From NCBI GenBank assembly GCA_039000515.1, contig JBCFYV010000012.1, forward strand, positions 8,612,287 to 8,676,286: DNA of 64,000 bases, given 5' to 3'. Each line of letters begins with the position of its first letter. Positions within the stretch are counted from its first letter, which is position 1. Both the position numbers and the translations under genes were made by a program. The stretch comes from Timema cristinae. Taxonomy: Eukaryota > Arthropoda > Insecta > Phasmatodea > Timematidae. Of this stretch, positions 1 to 8,775 are shown one piece after another. The notes under the pieces were generated by a model. The model saw only the letters and a program-made list of their open reading frames with translations, was not told the DNA's origin and made no database searches.

Positions 1-117
1 TTTATTTTTACAAATTAAAAATAATAATAGTAAGGTGGTTTACAAATAGATTATTTTTGAAAATTATTAAAAATTTGTTAGAAATATTTGAACAATTTGG
101 TTTAATATTTATAATAA

Positions 118-170
118 TACTTAGAACCGCGTCTTACTACTGTTAATAGTTATATACCGAGTGTTTTTAA
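118..170 (-). repeat. Degraded SINE 3' tail in intron 3
   Basis: Read on the minus strand this carries the GTAAGACGCGGT-type 3' end that the (TAA)n-tailed SINEs elsewhere in the window share. The rest of the element, if present toward 560, is too decayed to outline. The same relic lies in the duplicate near 58307-58358. Confidence 0.35.
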
Positions 171-1581
171 TTGTGATTAAGAAGATGAGGTTTTTTTATT
201 AGGAAAAATTAAGGGTAGTTTACTGAAAATTTATTTTTGAAAATGTTCTTACAAGCTCTAATATATAAAGGATTGTGTTGTACTATTTCTTCGTATATTC
301 TTTATTTGCTAGTTTGGACACACCAAGATATAGTCTCGGCAAATATACAACCTTTAGTTAAGTTGTAGAAACAAGTATTCCTAAATTTAGATAGGTGGTA
401 AGAAAATAAATAAATAGTAAGCTACATATTACTACGCGTCAGGACTATCCGAATATTTAAACTAATGGCGAATGATTGAGTATTATTAACTTAAAATAAA
501 TATACCTGTGTTTCAGGTGAGGGAGTGTGGGAAACCATTTAGGAAATAATTCGTAGAGTGCTACGCACGTACTTTCTAGCTCCTTTGCCGATACATAACA
601 TTTACCCAAAAATGTAAATATTTACTTAAGGTTGTAAGATATGTAAAAATAAATAATATGCACTGTTGCATAAACATAAGGAAAAGAGAGCATCACTCTA
701 CACCAAAGAGCATAACACTCAATTCTACATTTTTTAGACCTCTATTTGCTCTTAACTTGGAAACTACTGGTTCTAAAATAAAGTCAATAAAAGTATTTTA
801 TTTTAAATATTCCTACAACTTTGCAATTACAAGATTTTTACTATCTCAAATAGTAGTGGAAATACGATCAAAATCTGAGATATTTGCTCACATAAAGTAC
901 TTTCCAAGTCTTTTTCCCAGAATAATAATCATAGCCCGATTGGTAAAATTATTTGACTATAGGCCGAGATACAGAAATACATATAGATTGCATCACGAAA
1001 ATAACTTTTTCGGGTTTAAAGGGTCATGGAACAAAATTTCAATTCCATTTTTATAAAAATTTCTTTCATTTTACGATGGCAATAATTCCTCTCTCCAAGG
1101 GTTCGCGAGAAAGTAAAACTACACCGATACACATCGGATGGCATGTGACCACTCATATACATTAGTCATAAATTATGGATTAAACATTAACATTATTTAT
1201 AAAGTGATACTTAAATGTTTAAAGCAAACTAAATAATCATTTGACGAGTATTAACTTTCTTTGGCATTTTTACTTCTCTGGCAATATTCTATGTCAATTT
1301 TATTAATTTATTTTAAAATACTACAAGGACTAGTTTATAGGGTTTATAATTTATCCTCTTGAACAACAATTTTTGATATTATTTATTTTAAAATAAATTA
1401 CCTTAACCTCTGTTGATGTGAAATCTAGCTCATTAGTATAAAATTGTTTTACAGTTTGAAAGGAGAAACGTTTAGATGGGCCCGAGAAAAACGTTTTATT
1501 TTCTCTCTTTTTCTTCTACCATAAATAGTCGTATACATTTTTTCAGTAACAAATTATGTTTATTTTTGTCTCACTGATTAG

Positions 1582-1789
1582 ATGTTTAGAATCCCCTTTT
1601 TGGCAAGAGGGCCGAGCGACTTCTTCAGAAACTTGGTAAAGACCAATATTCGAACAAGAGAGAAGGAAGGGATAATCAGGCCTGATATGATCCATCTATT
1701 GATGCAAGCAAGAAAAGGGGAGCTCACCAAGGATACACAGCAGGAAGAGAATCAAGGAAATATGAGCACTGGCAAGGCTGGAAAACTAG
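1582..1789 (+). CDS. Cytochrome P450 copy 1, exon 4 (internal)
   Basis: A 208-nt exon with acceptor TAG just before 1582 and donor GT at 1790. It enters in phase 0 and leaves in phase 1. The peptide starts MFRIPFLARGPSDFF and continues through a charged stretch ending KAGKL. This matches the segment of clan 3 microsomal P450s between helix F/G and the I helix (roughly residues 245-315). The ATG is the first codon of an internal exon, not a translation start: the same exon in copy 2 follows exon 3 in frame. Exons 1-3 of this copy lie upstream of the window. It is identical to 59791-59998. The family assignment is by motif reading; the CYP9-like label is inference. Confidence 0.9.
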
Positions 1790-1844
1790 GTATGTAAAGT
1801 ACCGTACATGTTTAAAATAGGGGAAATTTCAATCTTTTAGAGCC

Positions 1845-2360
1845 GACTTTATAATCATTTTTCGATGAAAATTTGAACTTAGCTGACTCTATAACATTTT
1901 CTGTACATCTACTTTGTTAAGTCTTATCTCAACTTAAATAATGAGAGAGATGGGTACCATCCGACATTAGAGCATTTCTCGATGAAAATTCAATCTCGGC
2001 TGACTCTATAGCATTTTGGGAGAAAACTCCATCTTATTAATCTACCAGCCGACTCTAGAGCATTTTAGGATGAAAATTTGAGCTTAACCGAGTCGATAGA
2101 GTTTTATGGGGAAGGTTCTATCTAATGACAGCTTGAGGGCATTTCCAAGAAAAATTCCAACTTAGCCTACACTTTAGAATTTTCCGGGGAAAAATTTGAT
2201 CTTATTGTGCTACTACCTGACCAGATCATTCTCTGATTAAAATTCGAGCTTAGTCGACTCTGTAGTATTTTACGGAAGAAAATTCGATCTTATAATGCTA
2301 CCACCTTAATCTAGAGTAATTTCCTATGTAAATCTGAACTTAGCCTACGCTGTCGAATAT
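1845..2360. repeat. Degenerate tandem array, about 80-115 bp period, intron 4
   Basis: About six diverged units, each containing a GATGAAAATTTGARCTTAGC-like core followed by GACTCTATAGCATTTT-like sequence. Cores sit near 1866, 1981, 2070, 2150, 2238 and 2330. There is no coding potential. It is duplicated at about 60055-60570. Confidence 0.7.
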
Positions 2361-2749
2361 ATTGAAATTATATCTAAACATAGATCCTTGATCCATATAA
2401 AATGAGGAAAGGGCAACTTTTCCCCTTTCGGTTTTGGCTTACCTCTTTACACTTACCAATGTTAACAACCCTCATAGTTTGTCATCTTATCCGAATTTCA
2501 GAGATATACCGAAACACAATAGAATTCTTCTCCCGTTTGCAAATGAGCTATATGGAAGCTTAGAAAATCTGAACTATATCTCCTTGAATGCATACAGTGC
2601 AAGATAGTGTGGAAGTGGCACATCGAGATAGGGTAAAATATTACAAATAAAACGAGCCTCGTGAAAGTTCTTGTGTATGAGTACATCACTTACAAGAATA
2701 TTCCGATCATGTTCATGTCGTTTTGATACAATTGTGAATATCAGATGAT

Positions 2750-3125
2750 TATCATTTTAGCTCAATCAAAAACCTTATCTCGGTTAATAAATCCTCAATG
2801 AGGGTTACATAGCATAGCAGACGTCGATACTTTTGCGATAGGTGTTTTACCTCTTTTCTGAGTGACAATAAACTTGCAAAACATAAGGAAGTGTGTACCA
2901 AGTATTGTGCTGTAAGGAGTACTTTCCCTCAAGAGGAAAATAAATTCCTCAAATTTAAACAGTATCGGATTTCACAAGAAAGGATTGTAATAATCGATTT
3001 GTTGAGGCACTCGTAGATACGGAAAAGCACCTAACCGACTACTATAGTACAGTTGTTCCTAAGAAACCTCTGACTCCAGTTCAAGTATCGTTCAAGGATT
3101 GTAATGAGCTACACGATCGTCAATG
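2750..3125 (+). pseudogene. Protein-primed DNA polymerase B relic (Maverick/Polinton-like)
   Basis: In the plus frame starting near 2825 there is a zinc-finger-like stretch CDRC...H...C, followed by a segment around the FPQEENKFLKFKQY residues. This layout, C2H2-like finger then lead-in to the exonuclease domain, is what I know from the N-terminal part of PolB proteins of Maverick/Polinton-type elements in insects. Upstream residues (2750-2820) also fit but in a shifted frame with stops. A one-base length difference in a T run near 2971 separates this copy from 61181, where the frame stays open longer. It is broken by frameshifts and stops and cannot be functional. It lies inside P450 intron 4, head-on to the two minus-strand relics that follow. 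Confidence 0.55.
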
Positions 3126-3430
3126 ATAGACGGAAGGCTTTAGTGTTGGTGGGGATGTTTTCTTCAGTATCGAACGTTACACAACATATTATCAAACCGT
3201 TCTTGAGTGTCTCTTCCTGATGGCTGGCATCAAACACAATGATGTGTGCGTGTGATTTGAAAATTGGAGGGTTCATTAATGGTAGGGAAGAGTTAATTCT
3301 GTAGTAGTAAGTCTGAAAACTAACTTCGTATAGTTTCGAGAAGAAATCTTGGTTAGAGTCCAAGTTCATGTTCTCCTAAGGGTACATTACTGAGTTCAGT
3401 TAGATTTTAGTCACTAGTAGGCAACAATGA
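3109..3430 (-). pseudogene. C-terminal fragment of an uncharacterised Maverick/virus-like protein
   Basis: The minus-strand frame is open from 3369 down to 3109. It contains short stretches (FQTYYYRINSS, then FDASHQEETLKNG, then EENIPTNTKAF) that I recognise as the C-terminal region of an uncharacterised protein family common in insect genomes beside PolB-bearing Maverick/Polinton-like elements. The usual downstream end is lost by a frameshift near 3150. A structural (capsid) role is inference only. It is convergent with the PolB relic, as expected for an element with genes on both strands. It is repeated at 61319-61640. Confidence 0.45.
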
Positions 3431-3468
3431 TCGAACATGCTTCTATCCAAAGCCTATACTGTTACGCC

Positions 3469-3774
3469 CTAACTGAATGACGAAAGTGAAACCGAGATGG
3501 ACTCTATGACTAGTTTCGTTATTGGAAGATAAATTATATTATTAGGTGCTTCCACTAACTTATAGCTTGGAGAAACAGTCATGATGAACTCGTGAAGGGT
3601 ATGACCCGATTCTGTGTCTATGTAAGATCCGCTAACAAGACTGCATTCGACATGGATCACATTCACATGCAAGATATTTACAGTATTTGTAGAGATGTTC
3701 ATTATCCCCTCAGGAAGAACAACATGTTCGAAACCTAGCAGAGATGTGAACGTGACTGATCGAGTACAATACAA
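3469..3774 (-). pseudogene. Second uncharacterised Maverick/virus-like protein fragment
   Basis: This is a 101-codon minus-strand frame. Its second half, around the residues NIIYLPITKLVIESISVSL, resembles the C-terminal end of another uncharacterised protein that recurs in insect Maverick/Polinton-like or integrated virus-like loci. The reading frame ends early compared with what I expect of the family, so it is truncated or frameshifted. It lies directly upstream, on the minus strand, of the fragment at 3109-3430, and the whole cluster is repeated at 61680-61985. The function is unknown. Confidence 0.4.
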
Positions 3775-4398
3775 AATACAAATATTAAAGCGAATATTGC
3801 TTAATATATATTTAAGGGTTGTGGCTCTGATTTTTTTTTCTCTTGAAGGAATTTTTAAACATAATTTACGAGCATCTATGAGTGGAAGTGTTCATTAAGT
3901 TGTAAGCGTACGCAGATATCATAACCTATATCTACAGACGCTAATCATCATTTGCATCCTCCGTATTTAAGAAACAGAACCGAAAGCAGGAGAAATGGGT
4001 CCTCGTCGCCTAAAGAAAAAAGGATGTCCCATTAGTCCTCTAATGTATTGTTACCAACGACGCAAAACTGTTTAGAAATGGCAATGGAATAAAGTATGTT
4101 AATTTAGGCAAAAATATCGGGAGATCATAAGAGAAACAAACATTGCACAATGATAGTTCAGGATAAGAGCACCAACCAGTCTATTTACAAGTAAATTGAG
4201 TACATTAAGATATATTCAGTATATTCATATACTAGCTAAGTACAAGTCGAGATATTAAAAGTTATAGTGAAATCGCAGACACTCGTTACTGATTTTAAAT
4301 ATTCATTAGATTTGCTCAATTATGTATGATTAGATATTATATTAAAATATGTTGAATTCTGACGACTCTTTATGTACAATTTCTTTTTACTTGTCTAG

Positions 4399-4620
4399 AT
4401 CTAACCGATGAAGATATAGTAGCTCAAGCAATGGTTTTCTTTCTGGCTGGATTCGATACAGCTTCCACGCTACTTTGCTACACCGCCCACTTGCTGGCAG
4501 TGAACGAGGACTCCCAGGTTCAACTCCAGTCTGAGATAGACGACATGCTGAGGGAGACGGAAGAAAACATCAGCTACGAGGCAATCCAAGCCATGAAGTA
4601 CCTGGATATGGTGATCTCAG
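4399..4620 (+). CDS. Cytochrome P450 copy 1, exon 5 (I helix)
   Basis: A 222-nt exon, phase 1 in and phase 1 out, between acceptor TCTAG and donor GTGAAG. It encodes DLTDEDIVAQ followed by FFLAGFDTAST, the distal I helix with the A/G-G-x-D/E-T-T/S oxygen-activation motif (here AGFDTAS). It then continues through helices J and K up to the residue before the ExxR glutamate. The composition fits CYP9/CYP6-type clan 3 enzymes, which act as heme monooxygenases on the ER membrane. It is identical to 62610-62831. Confidence 0.95.
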
Positions 4621-5158
4621 GTGAAGCCAATGTAGCATTGCTTCACTCTTTTGCTCTATGATAAAAACATATTCTGTAGGCTGTCGATACTCATAGTGTC
4701 GTTGATAACTAACATCAGCTTCTCCTTAAAAATTGACACAGTCCACTCGTTCTGAAGATATAACTTACTAGAGGCCATTCTTCTTCTCATGGGATTATAT
4801 TTACATGGAATAGTTATTTATAGAGGTACGTTCCTTTCACCTTGAAAAGTATCAGTCATACCATTAGCTATTACATTATGACTCTTTCTTTTAAGCTGCA
4901 CCATAGTAGAAGCCAATCAAGGTAAGTTGGCGTTCTTACAGGGTAAATGAAAGGTACTGTGCATATAAGATATTTATAAATGTTTGTCATTTTAGCCAAC
5001 TTAAATATTTAGGTTTGAACTATTTCCTTTAAAACAGTTCACATATGTTAGTGGAAAGCATAAATAAGAATCTCAATCTCAATTGTTTTGATTATTTAAA
5101 ACAGTTTTGATTCTTTTAAAACACATAGTTAAGTGATAAAAATGTTTTTTCCCTCCAG

Positions 5159-5421
5159 AGTCTCTAAGAATCTTCCCACCAGTGGATAATGTGGATAGAG
5201 TCTGCGTCAAACCATATTCGATCCCCGTCAAAGGCAATCAACCCGGCACCACATTCCAGCTGGATGACATTGCTTTGATCCCCATACTAGGATTACACAG
5301 AGATCCGGAGTTCTTCCGGAGCCTGACAGGTTCGATCCAGAGAGATTCAGCGAGGAAAACAAGTCCAGTATTAAACCCTTCACTTACATGCCCTTCGGTA
5401 TCGGCCAACGGTCGTGCATTG
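5159..5421 (+). CDS. Cytochrome P450 copy 1, exon 6 (ExxR to heme loop), frameshifted
   Basis: A 263-nt exon with acceptor CCTCCAG and donor GTAAGTT. The split codon plus the first bases give ESLR, the ExxR of helix K. The frame then runs to HRDPEFF, after which a single base is missing (a CC where CCC is expected, about 5316-5317). The +1 frame then resumes with RFDPERF and the heme-binding loop FGIGQRSCI, whose Cys is the heme-iron thiolate ligand. Phase with exon 7 works only if one base is restored, which supports a true 1-nt deletion rather than an intron boundary. The exact same deletion is in copy 2 at about 63528-63529. Confidence 0.93.
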
Positions 5422-5639
5422 GTAAGTTACCTTGTTATTTGGATGATAGCTACTATTAAGGGTACTTTCTATGTATTCGATAATAACATTTTTGCACTTT
5501 CAAAAATCAAGTGCTCAGTTGAAATATTTAAGATTTTTTTATTATTTAAAAGTATTTCTAACTGGTACAACTAGCCGTCACAAGCTTCTATTTTTCCATA
5601 GTTAAATATAATTTATATATATATATATATCACACTAGT

Positions 5640-5865
5640 GGATAGTTGCAGCAATGACTGTCACTCGACTTTCTAGTCAAAAGTTTACTCGTCAAAGACT
5701 ATAAAAGATGAAAAAAATATGTTAGGAAATTTGGGTTTTTGTTTTAAGACACTATATTTGCTGACACCCTGGCCCCCTAACCTTAAAAATGAGTGTTCCT
5801 TTGTCAAACTAAGTTAAACCGTTTTCTCGTTATTTCTATTACCAGAAACTGGCTTCTCAAATGGT
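5640..5865. repeat. Diverged dispersed repeat (pair with 9470-9630)
   Basis: The stretch TGACACCCTGG...CCAGAAACTGGCTTCTCAAAT near 5761-5862 is matched, with many substitutions, by TGACATCCGG...CCAGAAACGGGCTTATCAAAT near 9531-9622. It is non-coding and the element type is unknown. The LINE 3' tail starts directly after it. Confidence 0.5.
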
Positions 5866-7965
5866 ATAATAATAATAATAGTAATATTTGTTTACAGGCC
5901 CGGTATCTTACAATCTTTAAATCCGGGCCGTTTTTCCACACAACTTCTACTTAAATTACACAATTTTAATATGAATTTCTTTTTTAACATTACACCACAT
6001 ATTTTGGCTCTTAACTTAAATGATATTCAACCACCCCTAGCTCAATTTGATCCACCCCGGGTATATTACGCCCCCGGTACCCTCCCCCGCTAGGCCCTTC
6101 ACAATGCCCGGGATTTCACTCCCGAGTCCGCCAAGCGCTCAGCAGAGGTGGGTATCCCCATAATAACCACCTGGGGAGGCGCCCTATTAGAGTTGGTGCC
6201 CCCCTACTTTCTACCCTTGGCAGCTGAATTTCCTAATCTACCCCCTATCTAGTTCCCCCGTCCCTAATTATCTATATTAACTACTAACTAGCTAAGCTAA
6301 AATACTAAACTATTCTATTCCCATTACTGCCGGGGAACACCATCACCCAGAGGGCTGCAGGGCAGCCGCCTTTCTCCATCTTGACTCTGAGGGCCCATCA
6401 ACCATAACCCACCTCTCTTGTTTCCAAGGTGGTGGGTCATACGGTGCAGGGAACCCCTCAGAGTTCATAATCATTCCACTAACTTTTGTTCATACGACTG
6501 GAAAACTGTCTTCTGGATCTCAAGGGCATCCCCCGTGTTCCTTCAGACATTCAGTCGTACTGGAATCCAGTTCCCAGGGCTCGCGCTTGCTCCTCCAGCA
6601 CATACACATTTTTTTTTCCGGCAAGGATTGTTACAGCTTATCCCCTTTTAACAATCCTTTTTTCCCTACTCACTCCCCGTTGAGACCGCACTAGTGTCCG
6701 TGTCAGTCCCGCCCTCCGTGTCGCTGTCATCTTCTTCGTCATTGTCAGTGTCAACGTCCCGTCTTATTCGTCCCTGTGCCTCTTTAAGTCTGTCTATGTA
6801 GGCTGTCTTTGCTCTATCTGACGCTTCCAGTGCAATCTGGTCTAAGAATTTCCAATAGATTTGGTCCCTCAGTACTTCGCCTACTAATCTTCCCTGGATC
6901 TCTCTCTGGTAGTTCCTTCTTGCTTCTAGTGTAATGACACACTCAAGCACCACATGTTCAGGGGTTCCCTCCTCACCACATTGACAATTCCCCGACTCTA
7001 TCAATCCCAGCTTCCTTAGAGATGCCGGGTACGGTCTCTTCCCCGTGATGAAGTGGACAAGACCCCGAGATGGCTGGAGGTGCTTATTCTCTAGTCTCTC
7101 AACCACATTTGGGAACAATTGATAAGTCCTCCTACCTGTCCCACTTCTCTCCCAACGTCTCTGCCACTCCTCCAACAGGACTATTTCCGCCTCTCCAAAA
7201 GTTCTCACATCGTGTGTGGTGAGGAGTCTCACCTTCTCCAAGTTTCTCTTTTTTAGCCAGTACGCCACAGCTTTCTTCCTTATGAGGAGGTCCAATGGCC
7301 ATACACCTAGGGCCACACTCAATGCATCCGTTGCTACAGTCCGGTAGGCTCCCGTCAGCCTCAATAAGATGTTCCTCTGCAGACCCTGAATCGCCTTAGC
7401 CGGAGTGACATTGGTTAGTCTGTGAGCCCAGATGCACGACCCATAGCTCACAATGGAGAGAAGGATCATCTGATGGTATGTCCTTATTATCCGCATAGTC
7501 AGATAAAACCGCCTCTGTCCCGTGCTTATAATTTTATTCATCACCGACAGAGTTTTCCCCATCACTCCCTCCATGTGCGCTGTGAAGTTCCTCTTTTATC
7601 TAGGGTAACTCCCAGGTATCTGACCGTATGGCTTCTTCTTATAGATTTCGTACCTAACTTTATGGTCGGATCCCTAGCCAATCTACCCTTAAACAGCATG
7701 AAGGTCGTCTTCGCCGGTGCCATTTTTAACTTGACACTTTTACACCAGGTGTCAAGTTCTTTAAGCACCTGGTTACTTTTTTCCTCTAAGTTCCTTCTCA
7801 AGTACCCTTCTATTACTATTAGAAGGTCGTCTGCGAAGGCAACCACACCCTGCGTCTCTGGCATCCCCTCCAACAAGTACAACACTGGTTCCAGGCTGAC
7901 ATCCCAAAATATCGGGCCACATACCGATCCCTGGGGACATCCCTTCGTCAGTAGCTTCTGAACCT
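5866..7965 (-). mobile_element. 5'-truncated R1-like non-LTR retrotransposon in P450 intron 6
   Basis: A minus-strand LINE. Its 3' end at about 5866 has an (ATT)n tail, preceded by a GGCCCGG...CCGGGCC inverted repeat (about 5899-5931). The 3' UTR (about 5935-6665) contains a GC-rich block shared with the plus-strand relic at 28200-28350. The coding part (6666-7960) carries RT motifs and a C-terminal CxC...H...C domain. The 5' end stops abruptly at 7965 inside the RT domain, typical of incomplete reverse transcription. It lies antisense to the P450 gene. Confidence 0.85.
6666..7960 (-). pseudogene. R1-like LINE ORF2 relic: C-terminal reverse transcriptase and zinc domain
   Basis: Reading the minus strand from 7960: an LTKGCPQGSVCGP block (RT motif with PQG), then FADDLLIV, the YxDD-type catalytic motif, then the thumb region. 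A frameshift near 7565-7600 separates this from a 302-codon frame (7574 to 6666). That frame ends with a CQCGEEGTPEHVVLEC zinc-binding motif and an acidic tail. This order is standard for R1-clade LINE ORF2. It is dead because of the frameshift and the missing endonuclease and first half of RT. Confidence 0.85.
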
Positions 7966-7974
7966 TATTTTATT

Positions 7975-8275
7975 TATTTATTTAATTTATTATAATAGTA
8001 ATAGTAATAATAATAATAATAACCATTAGTACCGCATCTTACTACACGTTGGGCGTATATGATTAAGTAATAATTACGATAATGGGCCAGGAATTAGGAA
8101 GGTTGAATATAGAAGAAATGAACCCACATTTGCTTGGAGGTAGAGTGGAAAACCATTTAAGAACCATCTATTTCACCCGAGCGAGATTAGAACCTCGATC
8201 TTACCTTCTCTCGCAGTCTAGATCAACACGAAACTAGCGTGTTAGATAACTACGCCACTGAGGTGGGTCAAATTT
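7975..8275 (-). mobile_element. tRNA-headed SINE, family B
   Basis: On the minus strand the element starts at about 8275 with CCTCAGTGGCGTAGTTATCTAA, an A-box-like head. It has a B-box-like GAGGTTCTAATCTC near 8192 and ends with GTAGTAAGATGCGGTACTAATG plus a TAA/ATT microsatellite at 7990-8022. The head resembles tRNA-Leu/Ser; no intact cloverleaf is left. A relative lies at 33238-33497. Confidence 0.6.
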
Positions 8276-8287
8276 ATTTATCTCATA

Positions 8288-8775
8288 CTATATATATATA
8301 TATATATATATAAGAGAGAGAGAGAGAGGGTGAGAGATTGAGAAAATGTTATTGTGTGTGTGTACGCATGAGTGCGGAGTTTGTGTGAAAGAGTGTGTAA
8401 AACAAAGTGTGTGTGAATAAGAGTGTGTGTGTGTGAGAGAGAGAGTATTTGTGAGAGAAAATAAGTGAGAGTGTGTGTGAGAGAAAGTGATAGAGTGTAA
8501 TGAGAGAAAGCATATGAGAAATAAATGTGTGAGATAGCATGTTTGTCAAAAAGTTTATGAGAAAGTGTATGATAGAAATTTAGTGAAAGAAAGAGATTGA
8601 GAAAGATTTTGAGAGAGTGTGAGATAGCGAGTATGTGAAGAGAGAGTGTGATTTAGAGAGTGTATGTAATATAGAGTTTATGTTGGAGAGAATAAATGTG
8701 TGGAAGAAAGTAAGTATGTTTAGAGAGAGAGAGAGCGATAGAGTGTGTGCGTGCGCGTGCGAGAGAGAAACATAG
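8288..8775. repeat. Compound microsatellite (TA)n, (GA)n, degenerate GT/GA
   Basis: Perfect TA dinucleotides at about 8288-8312 pass into GA runs, then about 450 bp of irregular GTGTGAGAGA-type sequence. Any long frames here are repeat artefacts rich in Ser, His, Leu and Thr. Confidence 0.95.

Larger units (their letters stand above)
1..5718. repeat. Long duplicated segment, copy 1 (P450 intron 3 to intron 6)
   Basis: This block is repeated almost base for base at 58190-64000. The offset drifts only from 58189 to 58212 because of small indels. Exons 4, 5 and 6 are identical between the copies. The introns differ mainly by single-base indels, plus one cluster around 1110-1250 where copy 1 is repeatedly short of bases. 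The match runs off the left edge of the window here and off the right edge in the other copy, so the true unit is longer than 5.7 kb. Confidence 0.97.

Noticed and set aside
658..1165. 132- and 70-codon frames in P450 intron 3
   Set aside because: They are AT-rich, with no recognisable domain, and the frame is broken by one-base indels in the duplicate at 58846. Probably chance.
1582..1584. ATG at the start of exon 4 as a translation start
   Set aside because: In copy 2 the same ATG is the first codon of an internal phase-0 exon after exon 3; the true start is at 44507 for that copy and outside the window for copy 1.
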